Source of the DNA: Nemopilema nomurai
Lineage: Eukaryota > Cnidaria > Scyphozoa > Rhizostomeae > Rhizostomatidae
Assembly (NCBI GenBank): GCA_003864495.1
Contig: ML133459.1
Coordinates: 563,984 to 627,983, forward strand
Length of the DNA: 64,000 nucleotides
Direction of reading: 5' to 3'
The position numbers were made by a program, and so were the translations under genes. Shown here one piece after another: positions 1-12,661 of the stretch (positions are counted from its first letter, which is position 1; every line of letters starts with the position of its first letter). The notes under the pieces are model-generated. The model saw only the letters and a program-made list of their open reading frames with translations, did not search any database and was not told the origin of the DNA.

Positions 1-284
1 TCTTGCTAACTAAATAAATCACATGATACCGACCTTTTTATGTTTAAAATATGATTATCCATGGAAAATGGGAGAACAACTTCCTTATTATTAGAAAAGT
101 ACAGTAGGAATCGTTAAAAACCTCCTCTATCGGTACTTTCTCATAATTTCTCAACAAAAAATAGGAAGACGGCCAATCTAAAACTATTTTGTAAATTATT
201 AACATTCCTTCACTCTTCCAGATGGAATCCTTATTGAACATTTTCTTAAAGACAGTGTTTTTAATTTGTCCATTGCTTTCACAG
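1..284 (+). other. Intron sequence at left edge
   Basis: AT-rich sequence ending in a pyrimidine-rich tract and an AG acceptor at 283-284, just before the first LamG exon. I see no other gene here. Confidence 0.6.
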
Positions 285-3200
285 AATCCGAAGTTATCTC
301 ATTGCAAGGAAAGATGGACTTCATGTCACGAAAGGTGAACCCGATGCGGTCCCTAAAATCAAACAAACTGTACCTCAGATTCAAAACTCTGGATAGGGAT
401 GGAATTCTGTTTACATTGGGAAAGGCCAATGACTATCTCACAGTAGAGATCTTCGATGGTCGGATTCGTGTTGAATCTAACGTTGGAGGAGGTAATTATA
501 TTCTCAACCAGCTTTTATATGTTTGCGTTATACACTGAACCTTTCATACCTTTATACAATTAACCTGCGAGGCTTTAATTTTCACATTCGAAGTTACTAA
601 CTTCTTTTTTCTTGTATTCTGAACATCTTGTTCGCTCGTTTTCATGCATGTTTATCAAGACTTGTTCTACTTTATATTAGCCCACCTATTCAACATTTGC
701 ACATTAGGTAGAGAGGAATGACAGGGTGCGATTCCCTTCAATCATGACCTTTAGCAAGCGCCTTAGGCCTGGCTCGAAATTTCAATGTCTCTAACTAAAT
801 GCCCCCTTCGCAATGTGATGTTCTGACAAAGTGTGGTATGGTCAGCTGATCTCATGAACCTTTCAGCCTGATAGCATCCTAAATCAGCTTTCGTTAGTTT
901 TATTCAATTACCGGACCTATCTTGTTAATATACCACCCTTCAAACAGTTTTTATCTATACAATAGCATCCAGATTCATCTTTTCTTTTAATTCATCATCT
1001 TTCCTTCCAAACCCACCTTTTGTTGTGAATCATTTTTGTAACCAGCTCACAGTCGTTCTTCAAGTCAACCATACTTCTTTGACGTAATTCTTCCACATGC
1101 TCAGCATTCCTAAATCAAACTATACTTATGCAATTCCCTCTAAACACGCCATGTTTGTAAAATATCCTCTAGGCCAACCCACATTGTATAGCATCTGCCA
1201 GACTCACTTTTTTGGTAAACCATCCTCTAGGCTGACCATGTTTATATTTAACTTCCAAGCCAATATTGTTGAATTTCTCCATTCCTTTTGTTATATAAAG
1301 CACTGTCTGTTTTTTGTAACCAAATTTTTTCAAACAAACAAGATTTAACCTGTCGTTGCAGCAAGTTTGAATATTTTTTCTTCTCTTGTACTATCTTTTA
1401 CATTCCAAATCATTAACGCTGAACTGTCTGCACGCTAAACCATTAAAATTTTGTGTCATTTTCTAAATTTCTCTTTCATTAAACTTCATCTGGTGAGCCT
1501 CTATTAAAGTCGAGAAGGAATAGTAAACTTCTAACCCAATCGTGTTGTAAGACAATTAATCGTGCTTCAATCGCTAAATTTTATCGAGCCTCACTTTCTT
1601 CTCTTGGATCGAGACTCATATGAATGTATGGTTTCTGTTTTTCTTCATTACAGGTAAGATTGTAATAGAGAGTGAGCGCCCGCTGAATGACGGGATGTGG
1701 CATGATGTCAAGGTGATCCAAAACGGCGGGAAATTCAAACTGGTTGTTGATCACAGAAACAAGTCAAGGTACAGTGTTCTCTTACAAACTTCAGAGCATC
1801 TTATGAAGCGCAGTGTTTCAGCCGTCACATGTTAATCTATGAATTTAATTAAAAGGCATACTCATGTGCAATCTGCTATATGTCTTTTGATTTCGTGTTG
1901 GATATAGAATGATTGCTACTGATCTGTGCCACGACTCAGTTGCATGTTTTTGCTTTCACACACTGAAAATAAAATAGAGAAAAGCTAGTCTACCTTAAAC
2001 ATTATGCTATTTGGCAGGAAGAACAGTATTTCAGCATCTATTCGAAATATTTGTTATCTTATTTACATGTCCCACGTGGTAGCGATCGAATGCTGCAACA
2101 TCCTGACCTGGCAGCATGGCAGGTTCCTTGACGACTGACTATCTACTGAGTTGTTTGTAATAAAATAATATGAGATTAGTGAACGATTTATCCTTGAAGT
2201 TTATGTTTTGCCAGAAAAAGACTCTTGGTTACGGAAAATTGGTTGTAGATTACTTGTAGTGGCAAATCCTTCTTGCTCGAATTCAAAATTGTAATCTCCT
2301 GAATACAGAGACTAAAATATTCACGTGGAAATGTAATCCAAAATAAAACAATCAGAAAATGTTGTTAGAACTTGATCTGAGATTTGAGTCAAATGATTTG
2401 CGAAGGAATTGGTTTGATTTTATGTAAATTGGAAAAAGGTGACCTGTCTCTCCTAATTCGAGATGGGGGAGGGAGGGGGGTTGACCAATCAACTGCCAGA
2501 AACTCCAATGGACGGATTTTTTATTATGCTACTGCATTCCAGTATAAAGCGACGTCATGTAATGAGGCCTAGGATATTGCTTAGCAGCTGCCTTCAATAC
2601 CATGTTAACCCTTGTAGCTCCAAAAACATCGGTAGAGCTTGGATCAACTATAAAAGAATCCAAACAACGGTGGTAACATTTAGTAGGGGTGTATTTTCTA
2701 ATAACTTCTCCAATTTTTTATTTCTATTGCTTGAGTTATAAGTAAGCTTTATTCGATTCTACCAGACATCACTGCTTTTGTTTGCTGGCCTAAAATCTTG
2801 TTCATTGTTTCTTCTCCATCTTTTTCATAATTATTTGTTTGACTTTAGGTTCGAGAAAACCGTCCCAAGTCCATATGAATACGTCGATTCGAGTTGCCTA
2901 TCCAGCGATTTCGCATACTTCGGTGGCCACTTCAACCCTATCACGGTCATTGGTTCAAAAAGTAAACAAGGATTTGTTGGTTGTCTGCAGCAGTTTTTCT
3001 TCAACAAGGTGTGTTATACATTTGTCAAGCTACCGCTGGCTTTCACCAATCAATGTTATAAGCAATCTCATGTCTAGTATACATTGAAGCTAGTTAGGAT
3101 GCTCGAACAGCAATAGCAAGTAATAACACTAACGCATCTTGCTTCCATAATAGAGTTCTTAAGTGTGACGTCGTCAAAATCATATTTTTATAATTTTTGA

Positions 3201-6200
3201 GTTTTAACCACATAACATATAAGATCACCGTAAAAAACTTCCAAATAAGTAAAATTGACCAAATGTGTCTAAAATTGGTTATTACATGCGCCTTTACAAC
3301 GTCACTATTCTGAATTGACTGTACAGCAATTCTGATCGCCTTTTCATGTGAAGATTTATAAAGATAATCGCATTTCTCATTGCAACACTTTAAAATGCTT
3401 ATTTGCATCTTCATCTTGAGGCTGTCTGAAATTCTCAATTTTGGCATAGAGAGAAGTAAGTGTGTGAGATAAGTTTTGACTAGCCTACGACAGTCGAAAG
3501 AATTTAAGCATTTCAACGTTCGTCAAGATCTCCTGGACCAAAGCAAGCCATTGCTTGGGGACTTTTAATAAATGATTCACCACTGTCTAAAAAAGGCGTC
3601 TTTTAATGCGGCTTGCTAGTAAGCCCATGGAGATAGGACCATATGTCTTCAATATCTAGAGAAACATTTATGGATTTAATATCACTCTATTATAGATAAG
3701 GGTTGCCTGCAGGGCAAACAAACACATTCATGTTTGAGTAAATTTTTAATGAGAGCTATAACGTAAGTGGGTTACGAGAAGTGCAGAAAATAAAGCATAT
3801 CTGATTCTATCTTGAAGAAGATTGACAGAATGGTATTACGAGATAAGCTTAAGGGTTTTAGGAGTTTCCAGTCTTTCTGGGTCTTTTGAATGCTGACAAT
3901 GGGAAATAACTGAGAGAACATCTTTGTTGAACAATGAAAATAGACTTGGGGTATTTTGGAGCCATCCTGTTCTATACGTCACAAGTGATTACATATAATC
4001 TGTACTGAAATACTTGTGAAGAGTTTTAGCGGAAATTACATCGCCAAAACATAAAGAAAGTAGATTGACTTCCTGAATTTAGAATCTGAAAGATTTTGAG
4101 TTGCTATACAATAGTGTGGGATTGATACGTAGCTATTTTCAACTGCATTTCAAATATAGAATGTTTATTCAAAGATTAAAAGGTCTGGGTTAAAAATGGA
4201 TGACACAACCCTCTATCTTGTGACCCCAATTACCATCGCAATGACAGAGAGAACGGCAATCAGAATAATATGAAAGTAGAAACGAAATCTGATGCCAAAT
4301 TGAGGGAATCACAAACAATAATTAAAAATACAGTAGCAGATATTTCAATAATTCCGTAACTGTCCATAGCTTTAAGCTTTTATTTTTCGAGCGTATAAAT
4401 CTCAGATTGGGAAGGAAATCTTTTCTAGTCTGCTCCGTTTGGGTTGGTGATAAAACACAGGTAGTCCGAGACATTAATCTTCGGTTTCTCTCAAAAACCC
4501 TCACTGTACAATAAACGACTGACAACGTTTCAGAAAACTTGAATGTTGTTAATTGTGATTCATCAGAAATTTTTCATGTTTATAATTTGATTAACCAATT
4601 GATTCATTTTGCTGGTCATTCATTTTCGGAAAGGCTGGGTAGACTTCTGACAGATTTGTAAAACCTTCCCTCTGTTTGCATGGTGTGACTCTTTAATCTG
4701 CTTTCTACAAAGATACCTTCCTTTTTTCGAAGTTAATTAATTTCAAGAATGAAAGGACCAAATGACTCATTCTGCTTTCAGAAATCCGATTGTCTTTATT
4801 TTCTCTATCAACAGAGCTTCTTCTATCAAACTGCTAATCCGATTGCTACCATTTTCTATTGAAAACTAACAGCAGGTTCCCTACACCATTCTTCCATTAC
4901 AACAACAACAGTTCCTCTTCAAACAAAAACCATAAAGTTTCGGGACATGAATGCAACATGAAATCGAAGAAAGTTTTATGTTTATATCCTCAAATATTAC
5001 ACTTAATTGAAACAGTTTCGATGCTAGAGGGTTGCGCTCTTTAGACTTTGGAAGCCGAAATCTCCTCACCAAGAAATGAATTTCTTTGATAATGCTAATT
5101 TTAAGAAGCTTCTTTATTCTGTCAGATGATTGGTTGCATGCTGTCTGTTTTTGGTTTGCCTGCTTGCCTTGGGACAAAGACTTAAAAAAATTTATGATTT
5201 CATAAAACGTCACCTACAGAATTCTTTGATAGCGTTGTATGAATTAAGCGCAGATTTCATCACTCGAATGCATCAGTTTAATGATTGCATTCCCAAGTGG
5301 CTAGATTCACCAATGGCAACATGCAGCGTGTTTACTGAAAATAGTAGCCAGCAAGGAGGGTAAAGATTTATTCTTGAGTTTTCCTACAATCCATCGATTT
5401 ATTGCGCAAACTTGCACATCAATTAATATCCCTTTCAACTACTGTATTAAGGTGCAGACAAGCAGGGAACTTCGCTAGACGCCTGCCTAGCGCCAAATCC
5501 AACAATGCCATCTACGAGTCAATAAAAAACTATTCGCCCTTGTCTGCCCAGCTTCTTAGTCAAGACAGTCGCGACAAGAGTAAAATAATTGCGATCATGT
5601 TCAGATATCGAGCTAGATTTAAGGGGCGTCAATATCATTCTCATGTAGCATTATGGTGACGTTTCAGTGACGTTGTTAGACGTGTCAGTGACGTTGATGT
5701 GACGTTTATGTGACGTTGACATGACGTTCATGTGACGTTTATGCGACGTTTGCGAGAAACTACAGAGGATCAAGAAGGGTATCATTGAGCAGAAAGTATC
5801 AAAAGGGATTGTAAATTCTAAGCACTGTTAATGCTTTGCATAAAAAACTTGTTTAATTGACAATTTGTCCTTGATGCATTGCATTTATTGAAAAATTTGT
5901 GTACAAATTGTTTACTTTTTTTAAATACTGCATGATTATACGGATTATATTGTTTCTTATAATTTCACAGGGAGTCGGGAAAAGCCCCAGAGCTGCTTAA
6001 AATGCACGTTAGCCCTTTCAAAAATGCCTTTAACTATAGGTCAAGCGTATGGGCTGGCTATGGGATAGGAACGGTGTGTTGTTCTATCCTTGTGGCTGCA
6101 GAATCTACAAGCAAAAGTGTTTTTTGCATCTTAACAGTTCAAAAATTTAAGCTACCTAAATGCAATTTTGCCCAGCATAGGCTGTTCGACAAATTGCAAA

Positions 6201-7559
6201 ATATTTCCGGTGCATCAATTTTCATTTTTCATTCAGGTTGATGTAGTAAAAGACTCTTTGCGAGCTGCTGATATTTTGGAAAAAACAGGAGGAAAACAAA
6301 GTCTAAACACTGAGATCGACGGTAAAATTACTAGAGGCTGCAACATAAAGCCACGACCGATCAAAGGTATATCTCGCTTGTCTTTGTCATAAAACGCTCA
6401 ATTCATGTCTTAATTTTCTATCATACTTTTGCTCTCTATTCATGCTTATTCTTCCTATGATGTCTCTTTAATTAATTCCTCAACTACAAAAAGCAGTGGA
6501 ATTATCTAAGCATACTCTACATTCTTGAGTATGCTAAAATCACGTTTCCGCTATTTCTCGCAATCGTGACATTTTGTACCGCAAAACATTTTACACCTGA
6601 TTAAATTCTAATAGTTATAGTTTAATTGTATCATATGTTCTCAATTCAGAAAAATTTTCAGAAAGCACTCAAACTTCTACCTTACCGTTTGAAAGTATAT
6701 TGAGTTCTCAATGCTGATTTAACATTCAATGGACAGATAGTAATAAAATTCCAAATGAATTTTCGTTCTAGATGTGATAACTGTTCCAAAATCGAAAGCT
6801 CCACAAGACAAAAAAAGCCAGACAAAGCAGCCACGTCCAACCATTTTAGACAATCTCCGTGAGGTCATTCCAGAGGCTTCGACGATTGTAAGTAAAGGCC
6901 AACCCAGGCGTGCTTGCTAATCTTTTTATGATGTGCTTTTATGCGTACGCATGCGGAAAACAACTGTAGCCAAAACACCCAGCAAGAGGGAATCTATTTA
7001 GAAGGGTACAGGAAAAAGCCTAACGAAAAAGACTCCTGATTTTCTGAAATGACTCTCCATTCCTTCCTCCCAATCTCGACTCTTGCGTAAACAGATGACT
7101 ATCAGATGATAAATGTCTCTCATGACCATTTGCTCCGTTATCAAAAGAGCCTGCTTGATAATTTGAAGACCCATTCCTGGCATTGCACCTCCTAATAAGC
7201 ATTGCATCCTCTTCCAGTTTCCTTTCACTTTTTCACCAACTTTACAATTTATCCTTTTTAACTTATTTAAAAAACTTGTCTACTTTTAGCAACAAACACC
7301 AAAGGCGGGAAAGCGCGAGAAAAGGAAACTGGAAAAGAGCAGCGTCGCTTGGATCACTGCCGGACTTGTAATTGGCGCGCTGGTTATTATTCTAGTCATG
7401 GCGTTTCTTATACACAGGTTCCGCAAGAAGTATCGCGGCACTTTTATGGCACCGCGCGACGAGAACGGCACGCCGTACTACTCAAGCGTACAGGCCACTT
7501 ACCACATGCCTAATGGAGTCGGAAAGCGCCACCACAGAGGTAACGCAACAGACGTTTAG
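285..7559 (+). CDS. Laminin-G domain single-pass membrane protein, neurexin/CASPR-like (3' part)
   Basis: Six exons join in frame: 285-491, 1654-1768, 2849-3008, 6237-6366, 6772-6887, 7290-7559 (331 codons plus stop; the 5' end lies left of the window). Exons 1-4 encode one LamG domain: its start includes the YLRFKTLDRDGILF strand, its end the GFVGCL motif, with a closing Cys in exon 4 (RGCN) that pairs with it in this family. A Lys/Pro-rich stalk follows. Exon 6 has a basic stretch, a hydrophobic membrane segment of about 23 residues (7344-7412) and a 48-residue tail. The juxtamembrane RKKYRGTF resembles the protein 4.1-binding region of CASPR/neurexin proteins, and the tail ends in -ATDV, a class I PDZ-ligand form. 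An adhesion or junction role is inferred from the family. The gene could equally be another LamG receptor, since the upstream domains are not visible. A further GT at 7540 could allow alternative 3' splicing. Confidence 0.82.
3009..6236 (+). other. Long intron of the LamG gene
   Basis: This 3.2-kb phase-0 intron separates the GFVGCL exon from the exon closing the LamG domain. It is AT-rich. A 140-codon minus-strand reading frame at 3094-3516 has no recognisable domain. The only structured feature I see is the TGACGT array at 5657-5750. Confidence 0.6.
5657..5750. repeat. Short tandem array of TGACGTT units
   Basis: About 94 bases contain seven TGACGTT words plus two degenerate GACGT copies, mostly spaced 12 bases apart (unit about GTGACGTTTATG). 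It lies in the long intron of the LamG gene. TGACGT is the core half-site of CREB/ATF proteins, so the array could bind them, but a simple minisatellite is the default reading. Confidence 0.8.
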
Positions 7560-9040
7560 CGCTGAATTGAGCGACTTCGCAGCCACGTGGTAATATTGAT
7601 GTAGTTTCGCGCTTTATGAAAATTGCTTTGGTAAGTTGTTTTTGAGTCTAGCGAGACCGAAGTAGCAGCTGGAGTTGATATTTTAAACTACAGGTTGTTT
7701 CCGCTGTTAATCCTGAATGATGGTGCAACCGCCATTATGCCATCGCCTCGTAACGAAAGCGAGACGCTGGAGCCAAATAGCGCGGTGAACAGATTATTTG
7801 TATCGTTGAATTATACTGCACTTCCTATTAAGATGACTTTTATTGCTGCCATAGGGTTACTGCACAGCTTTATCAATGTAGAGAATTTCAATAGTCCCTA
7901 GTCCTATATTTAATCTCAAGCAAATGTAAAGTTCCGGGATACGGTAAAGGAGAGTGATATTTCAAACCTATTCGCATGAACATCCGGTGCGCTGTCGTAA
8001 GCAAAAGTCATAAGGATGACCGAAGCTAAAAGACAATTGGAATGTCGAGCTCTTCATAGCTGCAAATTCCGCCAAGGTACCCTTGACCCATGGGTCACTC
8101 CCACAGTTCCTTAGAAGGACAAGGTACTCGAGTGGCTGTCCCAGTAGCATTCAGATGGCAAATTCAATTGGCGGATGACTGGGATGTCGGGGTCTTTGAC
8201 ACCTGGGAGTCATCCGGCAATTTGACTCTTACCAAAAAGCCTACGGCAAAATGTGTAAAAGATGCCGAGCGGGTACATTTTAACATGTCTGCAATCAAAG
8301 AACAAGCGTCAGTGCTCAATGAAATTCAAGTCCTGGCAAAACAAAATCCCAAACTTCATAGAGGCCCAAGAAAGGCATTGTTTCCGGGATTCAAAATCCA
8401 GGCAGGGGATTTCAGGTGGTTCTTCTGCAGCCTTAGAGTCTATCCCATAGAGACGAAAGGTTTCTGTTGTCAATAAACACCTTAACCTGCCAACATAATT
8501 AATTCCACCTTCTAATGAATGCCAATAATAAAAGTAGCCTATCCGCTCCCGCTTTCGCAATTGAAGTCAGTTTCCCATCCATTCTGAGCATGATTCTATT
8601 ACGAAATTACACTTATTGCCGATCAACCATCTTACGTCATTGACTGGTCTTCACCCATCTGAAAAACCATATCAAAATTAGGAACAAAATGCCAATATCG
8701 TAATGCTTTACCTAAAACCAACAAAATAGACACGTAGATACATTTGTCCCGTGAATACATTAGAAATGAGCAGTGTTACACTTTGGAGAGCTTCATTAAA
8801 GCGCTATATATATACATATATATATATGTATATGTATATATAATCATAAGGCCAATGCTGACAGGAAAAAAATTCTTTCCACAAGGGTGGTACCCAATTG
8901 TATCGAACCATATAAATATATATGTATGTATTTAACAAGTAGGACCTTCAACAAAGAAATCGAAAGTTTGCTCATAAGATGTTAAGAATTTTTAAATAAG
9001 TATTTTTGAACTGATAGAATAAGTGTATTAAATGTTTGAG
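7560..9040. other. 3'-UTR of LamG gene and spacer
   Basis: The sequence after the LamG stop codon holds AATAAA words at 8472-8477 and 8527-8532 that could end the transcript. A 128-codon plus-strand frame at 8090-8476 has no domain I recognise and may simply be UTR. An AT microsatellite lies at about 8804-8843. No further gene is supported. Confidence 0.5.
8804..8843. repeat. TA-rich microsatellite
   Basis: Alternating TATATA/CATATA/TGTATA sequence of about 40 bases in the spacer between the LamG gene and the first PLA2 gene. Confidence 0.8.
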
Positions 9041-9355
9041 TCAGTTTATTTATTGGCATTTCCTTTGTGTAAGCCCTTTTTATTTTTCTGGGTATTTTCG
9101 AGAGTTAGGTGTTGAAGTATTGTACAAATTGAGTTGAAATATAGCATAATGTCAAAAATAATCCATAATCAATCAATTGTCGTCGTACTCTCTACGAAGC
9201 AGAAACTGCGACAAAAATCTTAATGACGTCACGCATAAACGTGAAGTACAGAAAGACCTTCTTTTTCAGCAATAACAAGTAACTAAATTTCAAATACTCT
9301 TAATGATAATAGTGAACTGTCAGTTCTTCGGCATTTTGGTATCTTCTTGTCATTG

Positions 9356-12300
9356 TCAGTTTAATGAGATAGCGTCGTTCAGTGCTACAAAATAGGCATG
9401 GCGTTGGGTTGAATAATCGTGTTTCTTGCATCTCCAAAGACCCTTTTTTACACACACTTTCTTCTTAACTGTCCTGAATCGAATGCAGCGAGGCTTTATC
9501 ATTTTGAAATACAGCTCATGAACTACCTTCGACATGTTGGTGTTTACCTACGGTAGAAATAGAATTAGGGCATGTTCATTAATAGGTGGTCACAGGTTGC
9601 CCGACGCTACAAAACGGTCTCCCTATGATCACGACACCTTCAAACATATAGCAATTTCCTTTGTCCAATAGCTCCAAAGTATTCTCACCGGCAAATGCTA
9701 AACACTGTGAGTCTTTTACCAAAACGAGCTAAACACGCTTACTTATCCTGTGAGGGCCTAGATAGAGAAAAAAGCGGCTACTCGGGACTATCTTCAGCGA
9801 CCAACGCGAGCAATGACGCACTTTTGTCCTTAGATAAAGTGGACTTCAGGTAATATTTCAACGATCGATAGGCGAATTTACCGACTAGAAATTTACCGAC
9901 ATAGACATGAAGAATTGGGGGGATGGACACTGCTCAAATGTCAATTTTTAATTCCACCTGTATGCCTGTGCTTTTTGTTGAAAATGCATGTGAACGTGAC
10001 CAGATTTTGCGCATGCGCAGTGTAGGCAATTTAGTCGAGACTATTCTAAACTTGCGTTCATGCCGAAAAATAAAGTGATTTTAATAGGATGCTGGGATTC
10101 GGCAAATTTCATAGTTTATTTCTATTTTCCTAACATTTTCTCCAAATAAAAAGGCCCTATTTACATTTGTATTTCTAAGGTGTTCTGAAACGAAACTTCA
10201 AATCTGTAATAACTTCGAAAAGTTTGATACATAAAGATATGGTATACTTCTCCATCTGAAGGCTTCTATCAACAGTAAGTGTGATAATACCCTAGAAAGT
10301 CGCCAATCGGAACATAAGCACCCTGATTAAGACATCATTCAAAGGGAGAAAAAATTACGCAACTAGCAATAACCTGACCTTAGTTCTCTGGGTTAATGAA
10401 ATTGTTGAAATAGAAGCCAGGTGGCAGATGATGGAGTCGCGAAATATCAAATATTTACAGCTTTAGGAACTTGCTGTATGACGTAATTTCTTGCACAGTT
10501 GTGCTATCTTGGTCAACTAAGAAAATGCAAATGGGTTTAACAAGTTTAGTCTGGGTCAAAGTGACTGCAATGAAGCGAAGGCAACTCAACAGGGATGGGG
10601 ATGATTTTCTGATGAGAATCACAGAAATCCTTTGACACCTTGATTTTGACATGCTTCTTCTGTCATTCGTATCCTTCACTTTATCAATGGAGGATTGCAG
10701 GTTAAGCAAACATGAAGAACAGTGTAGGGCCCAATGTTTATCAAAAACACCTTTTCTTCACATGGACCGTCATTCTATGGCAAATATCAAAAGTTGCAAA
10801 ATGACATAATTGTCATTGGCATTATTAACCAAACAAATGCTAATTGTTGAAATACGATAGCAGGCAACTTCGATCCGAGTATTTCAGTCCGTCATAATAC
10901 CGGACCCAGCTCTGTAAGGATGTGTCCACATTTCCTCTTGTTTGGAAATTGGCAAATGAAGACAAAATGTGCGTTAAAATTTTTTTGTCATTGCAGATTC
11001 GAAATTGCTGAAAATCTCGATTGCAACCTTTTTTTGTTTCACCATAGTAAAGCTAGGTCTTAAGGCAAATGGCTTGCATTCAGCTTTCAACAACGCACTG
11101 ACTCAATATAACAACATCAACGTAGTCGCGCTGTGGGCTGACTAAAGTCTTCCTTAGTGACCTGAAAGGGTAGTCGAATCGTCATTGCCAATCAAAGAGC
11201 CATCATCATTGACACTAGAACTTAACTGGAAATTTTCAATCTTCAGAATTTTCAGAATTTTCATCGGGCATCCTAGAGTCATGGTATCGGATGAATCATA
11301 GGCATCCTAAGATGAATTTTAAACCCTTTATCTTCCATCCTGAAACATTTGTTTCTTGGAATCGGTCTCGACTACCAAGAAGTATGCCCCTGTATCCCCG
11401 AACCTTTGTCGGTGCTCGACGCACCCACACCAGTGGACCTTTCACGACCCATTCACGATCTCATATTGATCAAATATACGCTTATACGATCGAATATATA
11501 CGCTTTCTTTTGAGGAATCAATCTTTGTATGTTTACCTTAAGGAGACAGTTTCTGAAACGCACTTCACAGTCGCAATGGGAGGCTGTCTTCCAAGACCAG
11601 TTCGACAAGCCCCACTTTTTACTCAGGAATTTTATCCGAGCCGGGCAACTGACGTCATGGCCTCTGCAACACTTGTCTGTTTCTGCATGCACTCCTAGGT
11701 CGTCGTATGACTTGGCTATGTCATTGACGCCACACCACTTTGTGCCTCGATTAGAAAGAGAGCAATGACGTTACAAGGGATGGCTGCAGCCTACCAAAAG
11801 GTCTTGCTTGGCCTAAGATTACAGCTTATCAAAAGCACCTTCTCTCTAAAATCGCACTATATAAATTGCCCCCGCTTATATAGCGCTTCTGCTGTTTGGG
11901 GGGCTCTACTAAAAATTATGCTAACTAGGCCACAACATGATCCTTTTGATTTGAAGCGCCTGGTTCTTAATTCTACGCGTCACCATTTCCTATTACTCGA
12001 ATTATTATACCATGTCACTGTGTCTGGTAAGACAACATCCACAGTCTATGAGGTGCATTAGGTTAACACACGGCAAGCATTTCAATATCAAATATTTACT
12101 ATACGAAACGAAAGAGTCTGGGGAAAGGCCGAGAACTTGTGGCATCGAAAGAGATACTTCCTGGTTATGACTTTAGATGCAATACTACATTATTACTAAC
12201 AGATTTAAGTACTTATTTCAATTGAAGTCAACGTTGATGGAAAATGTTTGAAATAACAGAAAAATTGACGAATCTGTGATACAACATTATGTGGCAAAGC

Positions 12301-12661
12301 ATTACAAATCACTAATGTGGAGTTTATAAAGTTAATAGTAATAAACAATCGGTAACATTTATGAAACAAGAGGAGGGGAGAGTAACAAATCGTTCAGGAG
12401 CCTTAATTCTCAGATTTATTACATCAAAATTTATCTCTAGACATATTCTAGTTTTGAACATGTTCTTATACCACCTACAATAGATATTATCTCAACAGCG
12501 CAATGACAAAGTAATCTATGTTAAAACACACACTTACCTTCAATAACCATGCTTTCTTTGAGGCCTGTTACGAACCTCTGCCATTTAGAATCGGCACCTC
12601 CAACTGAATGCAATCGAACGCACACTGCTATCAAAACGAAGACTGCAGCAAACTTCAGCAT
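9356..12661 (-). CDS. Secreted group III-like phospholipase A2, copy A
   Basis: Three minus-strand exons join in frame: 12661-12538 (signal peptide, ends phase 1), 11745-11537 (catalytic exon, ends phase 0) and 9547-9356 (C-terminal exon with stop), 174 codons. Exon 1 starts with Met-Leu-Lys and a hydrophobic core, a clear secretion signal. Exon 2 has the family's calcium-loop start (KWCG), the CCRxHD active-site motif and the C-x-C motif. By bee-venom group III numbering the His34-Asp35 pair is kept, but the acidic residue after the second Cys of C-x-C is Glu instead of Asp64, and the second calcium-loop Gly is replaced by Asn. Exon 3 is basic and has three Cys, one in a K-PRC motif. The expected activity is release of fatty acid from the sn-2 position of phospholipids outside the cell; efficiency is uncertain given these changes. 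Reverse-strand AATAAA signals lie at 9045-9054. It could be a venom or a digestive/defence enzyme; the sequence does not decide. Confidence 0.85.

Noticed and set aside
3094..3516. 140-codon minus-strand frame in the LamG intron
   Set aside because: Low-information Lys/Leu/Ile-rich sequence with no domain and no splice context; more likely an old repeat remnant than a gene.
8090..8476. 128-codon plus-strand frame after the LamG gene
   Set aside because: It starts with ATG but has no recognisable motif and ends at a polyadenylation-like signal. It may be 3'-UTR; unsupported as a gene.
10455..10709. 84-codon minus-strand frame between PLA2 exons 2 and 3 of copy A
   Set aside because: I first tested it as the C-terminal PLA2 exon, but the exon at 9547-9356 matches copy B in sequence, phase and ending, so this frame is intronic.
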